This document shows positions 41,802 to 51,404 of a stretch of DNA of 64,000 bases, piece by piece. Made by a program: the position numbers and the translations under genes. The stretch spans positions 92,227-156,226 of the forward strand of contig NZ_JAJCIC010000006.1 of the NCBI RefSeq assembly GCF_020554865.1, given 5' to 3'. Below the pieces are notes generated by a model that was not told the origin of the DNA, made no database searches, and saw only the letters and a list, made by a program, of their open reading frames with translations. This stretch comes from Lacrimispora sp. 210928-DFI.3.58 (GTDB lineage: Bacteria; Bacillota; Clostridia; Lachnospirales; Lachnospiraceae). The number at the start of each line of letters is the position of its first letter. The stretch's first letter is position 1.

Positions 41802-43199
41802 CTATATTTCCTCTTCCGAAAATCCATTTCTGTCTGACAACGCTTTAAACCAGCTCCCTGACTTTTTCATTGTGATCTTACACCCATCGTAAATATCCAC
41901 CCGCAGCAATCCATAACGATTCTTGTAAGCATTGATCCAGGACCAGCAGTCAAAGGGAGCCCACAGATGGTATCCAAAGCAGTTGGCACCCTCCGCTATT
42001 GCTTTGTGGAGGTATTTTAAATGGTCCTTGATGAACTGGATCCTGTAATCATCCTGGATCACTCCGTTTCCATCCATGAACTGCTCCTCATCCTGGATGC
42101 CCATTCCATTTTCAGACATATACCAGGGGATATTCCCATAATTTTCCTGGATATTCTTGGCAATATCGTATACTGCCGGCTCATAAATCTCCCAACCTCT
42201 GGAGGTGTTCATCTTCTGCCCCGCAAATTCATAGGGCTCATAATATTTTTCCGGCATCAGCGGGCCCTCATAGGGCGTTCTCCTGGCTCTTGCCCTTCTG
42301 GGATGATAATAGTTGACTCCCAGATAGTCCACCCTGTTTTCCCGGATAATCTGAAGCTCCTCCTCCGTCACCTCAGGAAGGATCCCCTCGGAATCCAGAA
42401 GCTCCACCAGCTCTCTCGGATATTCGCCCAGCACAGACGGATCCAGGAAGGAACGGTTAAAGATCAGATCCAGGGTGTCAGCCGCCTTTTTGTCTGCCGG
42501 ATCATCGGGATTCTCGCAGTAGGTGGGAGTCAGGTTGATGATAACGCCGATCTTCCCCTTACAGCCGCTCTTTTTAAACTCTGCAACTGCCAGGCTGCTG
42601 GCCAGCTGGACAGTAAAGCCCACCAGAGCCGCCCTCCTTGCATCGCACACTGCGGGATAATGGCGCTGGTACAGATATCCGGTCTCCGGTATGATTACCG
42701 GCTCGTTAAAGGTGGTCCAGTAGGTCACCCGGTCTCCGAACCGCTCAAAACACACGGAGGCAAACCGGGCAAAGGCCTTTGCCGTATCCCTGTTCTCAAA
42801 ACCGCCCTTCTCTACCCAGTACACCGGCAGGTCAAAATGGTGAAGGCACATCATGGGCTCAATTCCATTTTTGATCATCTCGTCAATGATCTTATTATAA
42901 AAGGCTACGCCTTCTTCATTTACATGGCCTTCGCAGTCCAGGATAATACGGCTCCACTGGATGGAAGTACGGTAGGACTTGATCCCGGCCTCCTTCATTT
43001 TCTTTATGTATTCCTTGTACTTGTGGTAAAAATCAGAGGTCACAGCAGGGCCCACCTGGCGGAAAAACCGCTCCGGCTCCCGCTCAAACCAGTAGTCCCA
43101 CTCAGAGGGAACTCTTCCTCCCTCGTTCCATCCCCCTTCTGACTGCGGGCCGGAGCTGGCCCCTCCCCACAAAAATCCCTCACGAAATTGATAATCCAT
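41802..43199 (-). CDS. Glycoside hydrolase family 1 (beta-glycosidase)
   Basis: About 465 residues, full GH1 length. The acid/base Glu is in TTFNEPV (E166) and the nucleophile is in MSENGMG (E363); the N-terminal FREGFLWGGASSGPQSEGG is the usual substrate-cleft opening. Beta-glucosidase and beta-galactosidase are both possible, and a 6-phospho specificity cannot be excluded. The ATG at 43199 follows AGGTGA; an in-frame GTG at 43208 overlaps the ROK stop. Last gene of the glycan operon. Confidence 0.92.
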   Translation of the reverse strand: MDYQFREGFLWGGASSGPQSEGGWNEGGRVPSEWDYWFEREPERFFRQVGPAVTSDFYHKYKEYIKKMKEAGIKSYRTSIQWSRIILDCEGHVNEEGVAFYNKIIDEMIKNGIEPMMCLHHFDLPVYWVEKGGFENRDTAKAFARFASVCFERFGDRVTYWTTFNEPVIIPETGYLYQRHYPAVCDARRAALVGFTVQLASSLAVAEFKKSGCKGKIGVIINLTPTYCENPDDPADKKAADTLDLIFNRSFLDPSVLGEYPRELVELLDSEGILPEVTEEELQIIRENRVDYLGVNYYHPRRARARRTPYEGPLMPEKYYEPYEFAGQKMNTSRGWEIYEPAVYDIAKNIQENYGNIPWYMSENGMGIQDEEQFMDGNGVIQDDYRIQFIKDHLKYLHKAIAEGANCFGYHLWAPFDCWSWINAYKNRYGLLRVDIYDGCKITMKKSGSWFKALSDRNGFSEEEI

Positions 43200-43204
43200 A
43201 TCTC

Positions 43205-44101
43205 TCACCTGTTATCCTTTCTTTCTTCGTTCAAAAAATGATAGAGTGCGCCGTAAAGGTTCGCCTTATTTCCATGGGCACATGCACGGATCTGCGGGCG
43301 CAGATAGCCTGGTCGTTGTCCCTCAAGGAGCCTGTCGATCCGTTCCTGTATCCCCGCTATGAGCTCCCTGTTGGAGCTGATCCCGCCGCCTATGGCAATA
43401 AATTCCGGGTCAAAGGAAAAATTGATGTTGATACATCCCACTGCCATCCAGTGATAAAATTCATCCAGAAGCTTCTTTGCCTGTCCATCCCCGCTCTCTG
43501 CCCGTTCAAAAAGCTCCCTGCCATGGAGCGCTTCTCCTGTCAGACGATTGTACTTTCTTGCCTGCTTTTCCAGGGTATGATCGCTCCAGGTCAACAGAAC
43601 GCCGTCTTCCATCCCTCCCATAGGATAGTTTCCGAACTCTGCGCGGTTCCCCGTGATCCCCTTTCTAAGCTTACCGCCCTCGATCGCCGCGCCGCCGATT
43701 CCTGTACCACAGATCACAAAGATCACTTCCTTGTGTCCGGCAGCCACGCCCTTCCACAACTCCCCCAGGCTTGCGCAGTTGGCGTCATTTTCCATGGAAA
43801 CAGGAAGGCCTCCGTACCGGCTGCTTATCATCTGCTTTAGGGGGATTCCATGGATATAGGGGATGGCGCTGATCCCGCCGATATCTCCCTGTTCGCTGTG
43901 CACCTCCCCTGGAAAGCTGAAGGCCAGGCCCCTGAGCCCTCCCTTTTTCCGGACAGACTCCACGATCTCATCCAGGCTCTGAAGAAAGAGCTCCAGGCTG
44001 GAAGGCGTTGCAATGGAGCCCCATCCGGAAAGCTCTCCCTCCCTGTCAGCCAGGGCATACTTCACAGAGGTTCCTCCGCAGTCAAATACCAGACAGCTCA
44101 T
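43205..44101 (-). CDS. ROK-family sugar kinase
   Basis: About 298 residues. The ATP-binding DCGGTSVKYALAD lies at the N-terminus and a glycine-rich FVICGTGIGGAAIEGG in the middle. The usual ROK zinc motif (CxCGxxGC) is not seen, so this is a kinase-like ROK protein of the group lacking it; no DNA-binding domain is present. It probably phosphorylates the sugar released by GH42/GH1, for example glucose. The ATG at 44101 has GGAGGG upstream and overlaps the GH42 end by 20 bases. Confidence 0.86.
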   Translation of the reverse strand: MSCLVFDCGGTSVKYALADREGELSGWGSIATPSSLELFLQSLDEIVESVRKKGGLRGLAFSFPGEVHSEQGDIGGISAIPYIHGIPLKQMISSRYGGLPVSMENDANCASLGELWKGVAAGHKEVIFVICGTGIGGAAIEGGKLRKGITGNRAEFGNYPMGGMEDGVLLTWSDHTLEKQARKYNRLTGEALHGRELFERAESGDGQAKKLLDEFYHWMAVGCININFSFDPEFIAIGGGISSNRELIAGIQERIDRLLEGQRPGYLRPQIRACAHGNKANLYGALYHFLNEERKDNR

Positions 44102-46175
44102 CCGGCTTTCCCTCCTCATCCCAGCTGTAAACATAGGCCGTATCTGCCGGTAAGGACAGGACTGTCTCATTTCCTGCTGTCACCCGCTCCCCCGTCATCC
44201 TGTTTTCAAGCTCTGTCCCTTCCTTTAGTCCAAAAAGCACACACTCATCCGGCTCAGAGGAAAAATTGATCACAAGGGCAGCCGTTTTCTTCCCGGAGGA
44301 AATGTAGCTTACGTGGACCTGATCTCTCTTTCTCGCCCAGAGAACCTGGGGCTTTTTCTCCAGCAGCTCCCTCATCAGAAATTCCCCTGCCTCCGCACAG
44401 CGGTTTTCCTTAAACTCCAGGCCGATAAAAGAATTAAAATAGATCGTCTTTCCCTTGCCCACGGGATGGACAACCACGGCCACACAGTCCTTTTTCTCTC
44501 CTGCCATCCTTGCGGCTATGGAAGCCTCCTCCTCCGTCTCCAGTATCTGGTCCATAAAGGGGCAGGGGAGCTCCTTCCCGCCAAGGAGGAAGCTTCCTTC
44601 GGACTCCACATCCTTTTCCCTCACACCAAAGAGCTCTGACAGAATAGTTCCCGGGATTCCTTCCGCCGGTACCTCCCCGTATTCATTCACAGCTCCCAGC
44701 CTTGCATCTGCAATGAGGATGCCCCCATTCTCCACATAACTTCTTAAATTCTCCGCCATTTCCCTGCTGACGCTCAAAATGGACGGCAGGATCAGGACAT
44801 CGGCCTCCTCTCCCTCCAGATGCTCTAAATCTGCAAACTCTGCAGGCAGGCCGTAGTTCCAGAACATGCGGTACCAGCCCTCCACGTCCTTGCTCCAGAA
44901 GCTCCCGTTCCACTTTAAGAAGCAGTCAAAAAACAGTCTGGAGGAATAGGATACAGCAATCTTTACCACCGGCCTTCTCACGGTAAAATCAGAGAACAGA
45001 TCCTTCTGTCCCTGAATCCAGCAGGCCAGCTCCCTTACCCTGCCTGCCCGCTCATTTGGCGTGCCGTCCATCTGCGTCAGTCCCCGCCCCGCAGACTGGT
45101 AGCCGTGGAGGAAGGGCCTCCAGCGCCACAGCTGCATCCCGCAGGAGCCTGTGAACATGCACATTAAGATCCAGTTGTAGAGCTCCTGAGGTGAAACCTC
45201 TGATCCCGGCGTCAGGATAGACTGTGTATGGGTCTGGAGCTCGTTGACAATGTAGGGCTTTCCTGCCTTCCTGGCCGCTGCGGCAGGAACAGAATAGTAC
45301 ATTGCCATCGTCCAGGGGGTATAGCGGTAATTGCGTCCCCAGCTCTTTGGATAGAAGGTGGAACCGTAGATATCAGGTATCCTGGCTGTGGCAAATTCAT
45401 CGTTGTTGCGCAGCGTCACATCCCCGGAAAAGATCTGGGCGCTGGTACCGTCAATGATAATGGGATGGGACTGATCGTATTTTTTCGCCGTCTCGTACAG
45501 GAAGCGGCAGATCTCCGTCAGGTTCTCACTCCGGAATTTCTCATATTCCAGGTCGGGAAGTATGCTGCTCCAGATGCTGTAGGCAGAGCGGCGCTTTTTC
45601 GGAAGGATCTGGGAAAAGCTCTCGTACCTTCTGTACCATTTCCTGTTCAGCTTCTCAATAGAGCCGTACCTTTCCTCCAGCCATCTCTGGTATTTCCTGA
45701 CAGTATAGGCATCGTCGCTTCTGAAATGTGCCTCATTGAACACATCAAAGCCAAATACCGCCGGATGGTCCTTTAAGCTGGTGATCGCCTTTTTGAAAAA
45801 CAGATCCATATATTCCCGGACAACGGGATGGTTCAGATTGGCCCAGAAGCAGTTCTCATTCACATGCTCCCCACGCTCATCCTGTATCATCATCTCCTCT
45901 GTCAGGGCGGAATCCGGCATAAATTCCTGGGCCTGGTTCTGCCCGAACAGCTGCAGGATCGCCTTCATCCCCAGGGCCTGGCATTCATCCAGTACCATCC
46001 TTGTCTGGTCAAATTTCCACTCGTGAGAGCTTTCTGCCAGCCAGGGATTCCCCACAGGCCACAGTGTCACCAGGTTGCAGCCGTGATTCCTCATAAGCGA
46101 CAGATCTCTTCTTATCTCCTCCTCCGTATAATCCTGTTCAATAATATAAACCGCACCAAATAAATAATCCTTCAT
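44082..46175 (-). CDS. Glycoside hydrolase family 42-like beta-galactosidase
   Basis: About 697 residues. The TIM barrel carries acid/base E148 (DVFNEAHF) and nucleophile E312 (IVNELQTH). A trimerisation-type domain follows (EEADVLILPSILSVSREMAE, then ENGGILIADARLGAVNEYGE) and a small C-terminal beta domain (SGKKTAALVINFSSEPDECV). No signal peptide, so it acts on imported glycans, releasing terminal beta-galactose or a related sugar. The ATG at 46175 follows GAGGT. Confidence 0.87.
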   Translation of the reverse strand: MKDYLFGAVYIIEQDYTEEEIRRDLSLMRNHGCNLVTLWPVGNPWLAESSHEWKFDQTRMVLDECQALGMKAILQLFGQNQAQEFMPDSALTEEMMIQDERGEHVNENCFWANLNHPVVREYMDLFFKKAITSLKDHPAVFGFDVFNEAHFRSDDAYTVRKYQRWLEERYGSIEKLNRKWYRRYESFSQILPKKRRSAYSIWSSILPDLEYEKFRSENLTEICRFLYETAKKYDQSHPIIIDGTSAQIFSGDVTLRNNDEFATARIPDIYGSTFYPKSWGRNYRYTPWTMAMYYSVPAAAARKAGKPYIVNELQTHTQSILTPGSEVSPQELYNWILMCMFTGSCGMQLWRWRPFLHGYQSAGRGLTQMDGTPNERAGRVRELACWIQGQKDLFSDFTVRRPVVKIAVSYSSRLFFDCFLKWNGSFWSKDVEGWYRMFWNYGLPAEFADLEHLEGEEADVLILPSILSVSREMAENLRSYVENGGILIADARLGAVNEYGEVPAEGIPGTILSELFGVREKDVESEGSFLLGGKELPCPFMDQILETEEEASIAARMAGEKKDCVAVVVHPVGKGKTIYFNSFIGLEFKENRCAEAGEFLMRELLEKKPQVLWARKRDQVHVSYISSGKKTAALVINFSSEPDECVLFGLKEGTELENRMTGERVTAGNETVLSLPADTAYVYSWDEEGKPDELSGI

Positions 46176-46264
46176 CACGTCACCTCGGCTTTTTTTCGTA
46201 CCTCCATTATAATAAGCCTTCGGTGAGATCAAAATCCCACGATCCTACACTACTATCCGATATT

Positions 46265-47869
46265 CTACACATTTAGGTCCCTGTAGGAGGTGGGAGTATA
46301 GCCTGTGATCTTTTTAAAGATAAAAGCAAAATATTTGTAGTCCTTAAAGCCGGACTCCTCTGCAATGGTGTAGATCTTTGTCTCCGGCTCCTGCTCCATC
46401 CTCTTTTTCGCCTTCTCGATCCGGTAGTGATTCATCCAGTCCGTAAAGCTCTGCCCCGTCTCCTCCTTGAATATCTTGCTGAAGTAGTTGGGCGTCACAT
46501 AGACGGCCTGGGCCACGTCCGCCACCAGTATATTGTCCCGGTAATGCTCCTTCATGTATTCGATGCCGTTTGCCACAATGCTCTTATACTTATTGCCGCG
46601 GCAGTCGTTAATGCCGTCAATGCATTTATCATAGATCCCCTTGATCCAAAGCTCCATTTCCTCGGCCGTCTCATACCGGTTCATCTCCCTCTCATAGTGA
46701 AGATCGGCCCCCAATATCTCCCCGGCGGACAAGGACAGACGCTCCAGCTCCCTCACTGCAATCAGGATCAGATACATGCACAGCCGTTCCACCTGCTGCC
46801 TTTTCACATGCTGATCCCTGACATATTTTTCAAACGCCTCCTCGATCAGGTCATAGCACCTGCTGCGGTTTAAGAGGGCCAGAGCCTCCTGAATGCTCTT
46901 CTCCTCGTCTGCCGTTAAAAACAGGGGGCTTTCCATCCTCTGCTCCTGGTCCTCCTGGTGGATGATGATCTGGCTGCTGCCCTCCTTTATCTTGCTCTCA
47001 ATGGCCTCCACTGCCTGCTTGTAGGAGCCTGCAAGGCCCTGCAGCTCGCTCACCTTCTGTCCGATCCCCAGGCTGACAGAGAGCCCGTAAAATTTTCTCA
47101 TATTAAATTGGATTTCGCGGCAGCTGCGCACGATCTCCTTAATAGACGCTTTCGTGTTCAGAAGGAACAGGATCTGGGATTCCTGGTCCTCACAGGCCCT
47201 GGCTGTTCCCACCTTTCCCAGGAGTTCTTCCCCGATATTGGATAATGCATATTTTAGCAGGCCGGTTTCCTTCTCCCCATTTGCCTTCATTTGATAATAA
47301 TAATCAATGCCTGCGATGATAATAACAAACTCCGGCCCCTCTGTGGGCAGGTTCAGCGGAACTGCCTTCCCGCAAAATTCCTCCAGGCCCACCTGCCCCT
47401 CAAAGAGCTGCTTAAGCAGCCGCTTCCTCATGAGAGGCTGGCTCTCCTTTAGTATCACATTTTCCCTGGACCTGCTCTGCCTGTGGGTATTTTCCCTGAC
47501 GATCTCCTGCTTCAGCCGTTCCATAAGCTCGATCAGCTCTCCCGTGTTCACCGGCTTTAAGAGATAATCCTCCGCTCCAATGCGGATCGCATGTCTGGAA
47601 TACTCAAAATCACTGTAGCCTGTGAGGAATACGATCCTCACCTTTGGCAGCTTCTTGCGCAGCTCGCTTGAAAATGTGATCCCGTCCATAATAGGCATCT
47701 TAATATCTGTGATCACAATGTCCGGCTTTTCCAAAAGCGCCCTGGAAAGCCCGTCCCTTCCGTTGGCAGCCTCCGCCACCACCTGAATATCCAACGCCTT
47801 CCAGTCAACCACCGTTACGATCCCTTTTCTGATAACCGGCTCATCATCTACGATCATTAATTTTATCAT
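46265..47869 (-). CDS. YesN-like response regulator, AraC type
   Basis: A 534-residue protein. The receiver domain has D8, D9 and the phosphorylated D55 (IVITDIKMPIMDG); a long middle region follows, then a C-terminal AraC helix-turn-helix (DVAQAVYVTPNYFSKIFKEE, then GFKDYKYFAFIFKKITGYTP). It should activate the binding-protein operon. ATGA overlap with the kinase gene; GGGGAG precedes the ATG. Confidence 0.94.
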   Translation of the reverse strand: MIKLMIVDDEPVIRKGIVTVVDWKALDIQVVAEAANGRDGLSRALLEKPDIVITDIKMPIMDGITFSSELRKKLPKVRIVFLTGYSDFEYSRHAIRIGAEDYLLKPVNTGELIELMERLKQEIVRENTHRQSRSRENVILKESQPLMRKRLLKQLFEGQVGLEEFCGKAVPLNLPTEGPEFVIIIAGIDYYYQMKANGEKETGLLKYALSNIGEELLGKVGTARACEDQESQILFLLNTKASIKEIVRSCREIQFNMRKFYGLSVSLGIGQKVSELQGLAGSYKQAVEAIESKIKEGSSQIIIHQEDQEQRMESPLFLTADEEKSIQEALALLNRSRCYDLIEEAFEKYVRDQHVKRQQVERLCMYLILIAVRELERLSLSAGEILGADLHYEREMNRYETAEEMELWIKGIYDKCIDGINDCRGNKYKSIVANGIEYMKEHYRDNILVADVAQAVYVTPNYFSKIFKEETGQSFTDWMNHYRIEKAKKRMEQEPETKIYTIAEESGFKDYKYFAFIFKKITGYTPTSYRDLNV

Positions 47870-49599
47870 TTTTGCTCCCCCATCTGCCGAAAGGGCTGGA
47901 TGGCCTGTACCCGAAGGCCTCCTCCCTCAGCGTTATAAAAGAAAATTCCGTACTCTTCTCCAAAACACAGCCTGATTCTGTCATTTACATTGGAAATCCC
48001 CATTCCCCGAAGGCCCTCTGGATGGCTTTGCAGCAACTCTCGAAGCTCCTCGATGTCGGCCCCCATTCCGTCGTCCTCCACTGTCATCACCAGCTTGTCC
48101 TCCTGCCGCCGGATATCGATGGAAAGCTTCCCCGGCCTCCCCGTAGGCTCCAGGCCATGGAGGATGGCATTTTCCACCAGAGGCTGCAGGATAAAGCGCA
48201 CAGTCTGGCACTTAAGCGTCTCCTCCTGTGCCTGCACCTCAAACTGGATGAAATCCGTATGCCTGCACTCCTGGATCATGATGTAGCTGTTTATGTACTC
48301 CAGCTCCTGCTCCACAGAAATGACCTTCCTGGTATCCCTGGCTGACATGCGGAACAGCTTTGAAAGCGCCTCTATGAGATTGCATGTCTCCTGTGCATCC
48401 TCCATACGGCTCATCCAGCAGATGGTATCCAGGGTATTGTAGAGAAAATGAGGATTGATATAGGCCTGCATAGCCTGGAGCTGAGCATCCTTCTCCTTGA
48501 TCTGGGCCAGATAGACCTGGTTCACCAGCTCGTCCAGGCGGACAGACATCCTGTTAAAGGCCTTGGAAAGCACCGCGATCTCATTGTAGCCCGACTCAGG
48601 CAGCATCGCCTTAAAGTGATTCTTTTCAATCTCCTTCATGGATGTCTCCAGGGTATTTAAAGGCCGAAGCACGCTTCTGGAGAGGAAATAGGCTCCCAGG
48701 CTGCAGATAGCCACTGCCAGGATCACCGCCGACAGTATGATCTGGGCCACCACCCATTTCTCCTCATTCATCTGGGTGAGGGGCACTGTCTGTATCAGCT
48801 GCCAGCCCGGATAGGAAATGCGGGCGCAGGAGGCCATATACCTGCTGCCGCTGTAGTGAAACACCCTGCTCCCCTTTTTCTGATAGCAGAAATCCTCTCC
48901 CAGATATTCCGCCGGATCACGTCCCAGGGCTTCCTCATTGGTGGAAATGATGATCTCATTTCCCTCCACAATGTAATACTCTGTGCCTGTATCTGTCTCT
49001 TCTTCCTTTAGGAGCCGCAGTATCTGATCCTTCTTGATATACAGCGCCTCAAAGCCGATCTCCGTATCCAGATAGTTGATATCCCGGATACATCTGGCAT
49101 ATCCGTATAAGCGTTCCCGCCCGCTCCCTGCATCTGTGATGAACAGGGGCTTTCCCCCTTTTTCCTGCAGCGCAAGCTTCTGCTCCTCTGTGAGCCGTTT
49201 TGCCACCGATGTGGAGCCGTAGCGGTATCCGTCCATCCTTACAAATTCCACCCCGTACAGATATTCCTCATAAGCAATGTAATTCCCAATATACCGGTCA
49301 AGAGCCTCCCAGGCCTCCTCCCGCTCCTCCTTCGGCGCAAGAAGAAAATCCCTCACTTGGCCGTTCTGATAAAATGACAGGGAATTGTTCTGGATGCTGC
49401 GGAAAATGGCTTCAATATTGGACGATACCTGCATCACATTGTTCTGGCTCAAGGTGCTGACCTTCTCTGTGATGATCTGGCTGTACTGCCGGTAGGCGAT
49501 GACGCCCATGGCCCCTGTAGGCAGGATGATGAACAGTACAATCAGCACGAACAGCGTCCTCTGCAGGCTTCCCCTGATAAACCGGATCATTTTCCCCAT
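47866..49599 (-). CDS. YesM-like sensor histidine kinase
   Basis: About 577 residues. One membrane helix near the N-terminus (TLFVLIVLFIILPTGAMGVI), an extracellular Cache-like sensor region (~35-280), a second helix (VVAQIILSAVILAVAICSLG), HAMP, then the His_kinase motif INPHFLYNTLDTICWMSRM with its phosphorylated His, and an ATPase with VENAILHGLEP and DDGMGAD. It pairs with the YesN-like regulator and lies inside the sugar operon, so it probably senses the imported glycan. The ATG at 49599 follows AAGGAGGAG. Confidence 0.93.
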   Translation of the reverse strand: MGKMIRFIRGSLQRTLFVLIVLFIILPTGAMGVIAYRQYSQIITEKVSTLSQNNVMQVSSNIEAIFRSIQNNSLSFYQNGQVRDFLLAPKEEREEAWEALDRYIGNYIAYEEYLYGVEFVRMDGYRYGSTSVAKRLTEEQKLALQEKGGKPLFITDAGSGRERLYGYARCIRDINYLDTEIGFEALYIKKDQILRLLKEEETDTGTEYYIVEGNEIIISTNEEALGRDPAEYLGEDFCYQKKGSRVFHYSGSRYMASCARISYPGWQLIQTVPLTQMNEEKWVVAQIILSAVILAVAICSLGAYFLSRSVLRPLNTLETSMKEIEKNHFKAMLPESGYNEIAVLSKAFNRMSVRLDELVNQVYLAQIKEKDAQLQAMQAYINPHFLYNTLDTICWMSRMEDAQETCNLIEALSKLFRMSARDTRKVISVEQELEYINSYIMIQECRHTDFIQFEVQAQEETLKCQTVRFILQPLVENAILHGLEPTGRPGKLSIDIRRQEDKLVMTVEDDGMGADIEELRELLQSHPEGLRGMGISNVNDRIRLCFGEEYGIFFYNAEGGGLRVQAIQPFRQMGEQK

Positions 49600-49669
49600 A
49601 CGTCTCCTCCTTCTTTCGTAACGCACTTAAGACAAGCCCCTGACAAGGCTTGCCTTAAACATTTTCTTT

Positions 49670-50503
49670 TTATCCCTTTACTGCTCCGGCTGTCATTCCC
49701 TTCATGATCTGGTTATAGAAGAGAAGGTACATGATGATGACTGGTAAGGTGGACACCACCAGCGCCGCCAGCATCAGCGGGTAATTCACTGTATAGCTTC
49801 CGACGAAATTCGTCAGGCCAATGGGCATGGTCTTTAGGGCATTGCTCCTTATGAGCACCAGGGCCAGCGGAAACTCATTCCATGTGTTTAAAAATGTCAG
49901 GATCGCACAGGTGGAAAGCACCGGCTTGCACATGGGCATAACAATGGTGAACATGGTGTTTAAAAAGGAACTTCCATCAATACACGCCGCCTCCTCGATC
50001 TCAATGGGAATCCCGTACATGCAGCTCTCCACCAGGAAGACTCCCACCGGAAGGGCAAAGGCGATGTAGGGAAGGATCAGCGTATAGCGCTTGTTCAGCA
50101 GCCCCATGGCCTTAAACTCCACAAAGATGGGAATCAGCAGCGCGTAGATGGGGATCAGCATGCCGGACAGAAACATGGCGTAGATCAGTCTTTTTCCCTT
50201 AAATTCAAACCGTGAAATGCAGTAGCCTGTGACAAAGGATATCACGATCACGATAGCTACGGTGATCACAGTGTTGAACATGCTGTTGCTGAAATAGCTT
50301 CCGATATTTCCCTCTGCAATGGCCTTGCTGTAATTCTCAAAAAATGGCTTCCTCGGCAGGCTCAAAATGTCCAGCGAAAATTCCCGGTCCGTTTTCAGAG
50401 AGGAGTACAGCATCCATATAATAGGGAAAATACAGGTGATGGAAAATATCCACACAAACAGGTTTGCAAAAAGTCCCTGAACCGTTCTCACAAGCTTGTT
50501 CAT
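49670..50503 (-). CDS. ABC sugar permease, MalG-type
   Basis: A 277-residue membrane subunit of a carbohydrate uptake (CUT1) transporter. Six helices; the EAA loop that docks the ATPase is EAACIDGSSFLNTMFTIVMP. The C-terminus QIMKGMTAGAVKG is typical. The ATPase gene is not in the operon, so a shared MsmX-like ATPase is expected. Its start is directly adjacent to the other permease stop. Confidence 0.95.
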   Translation of the reverse strand: MNKLVRTVQGLFANLFVWIFSITCIFPIIWMLYSSLKTDREFSLDILSLPRKPFFENYSKAIAEGNIGSYFSNSMFNTVITVAIVIVISFVTGYCISRFEFKGKRLIYAMFLSGMLIPIYALLIPIFVEFKAMGLLNKRYTLILPYIAFALPVGVFLVESCMYGIPIEIEEAACIDGSSFLNTMFTIVMPMCKPVLSTCAILTFLNTWNEFPLALVLIRSNALKTMPIGLTNFVGSYTVNYPLMLAALVVSTLPVIIMYLLFYNQIMKGMTAGAVKG

Positions 50504-51388
50504 CTATTCCTCTCCTTTCTTGCGCCCTGCCAGCCTGCTGATGAATATGAGGGCAAGGCTGAGCATCAGTATCCCAATGGCCGCCGTACTTCCATAGCCA
50601 TAGCGCATGCGGTTCATGGAAATGTTATAGGCATACAGGGCCACTACCTCGGAGCTGGTGCCAGGCCCGCCGCCTGTCATAACAAATATCTGGTCAAAAG
50701 TCTTCATATTGCCTGAGATGCACAGCATGATCGTTACCATCAGGGTGCTCTTAATCAGCGGTATCACAATATACCAGGATTTTTTCCAGCCAGTGGCGCC
50801 GTCCAGCTCCGCCACCTCCAGGACACTCTGGTCAATGCCCTGGATGGCAGCCAGCAGGATGATCAGATAATATCCGATATACTGCCAGATCTTTGGTATG
50901 GCGAGGGAGGGGATCACGATGTCCGGGTCATCCAGCCAGAGCTGGATCAGATTTTCCAGTCCCAGAGCCCTGAGAAAGGTGTTGACGATCCCATACTCTG
51001 AATTATACATGATTCTCCACAAAAATCCTACTACCACCGCAGACAATACCACTGGAAAGAAAATGACTGTACGGTGCAGGTTCTTTAATTTCAGTATCCT
51101 GGACTGGAGCAGCATGGCGATGATAAAGGCTATGCCGATCTGTCCGATCACTGTCCACAGGATAAAGGTCAGGTTGTTTAAAAATGCACTCCAGAAGGCC
51201 TTATCCCTAAAGAGCTCCACATAATTGGAAAGCCCGATAAATGTCCTTGCAGGGCCTCCGTTCCAGTCAAAAAAGCTGTTGTAGACCGCGACGAACAGAG
51301 GCGCAATGCAGCACACCACAAAGATAAGGAGCCCCGGTGTCAGAAGACCGTATATGACAACATTTTTCGGCCTAAGCGCTTTGCTCAT
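50504..51388 (-). CDS. ABC sugar permease, MalF-type
   Basis: A protein of 294 residues with six helices. The EAA-type loop is VAELDGATGWKKSWYIVIPL. It pairs with the next permease and the binding protein upstream. The N-terminus (KNVVIYGLLTPGLLIFVVCC) is the usual MalF-short form. Followed without gap by the MalG-type gene. Confidence 0.95.
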   Translation of the reverse strand: MSKALRPKNVVIYGLLTPGLLIFVVCCIAPLFVAVYNSFFDWNGGPARTFIGLSNYVELFRDKAFWSAFLNNLTFILWTVIGQIGIAFIIAMLLQSRILKLKNLHRTVIFFPVVLSAVVVGFLWRIMYNSEYGIVNTFLRALGLENLIQLWLDDPDIVIPSLAIPKIWQYIGYYLIILLAAIQGIDQSVLEVAELDGATGWKKSWYIVIPLIKSTLMVTIMLCISGNMKTFDQIFVMTGGGPGTSSEVVALYAYNISMNRMRYGYGSTAAIGILMLSLALIFISRLAGRKKGEE

Positions 51389-51404
51389 AATCCCTCACTC
51401 ACTT

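Noticed and set aside
42021-43142. Long plus-strand open frame opposite the GH1 gene
   Set aside because: Shadow of GH1, which has intact catalytic motifs; the antisense frame shows no domain.
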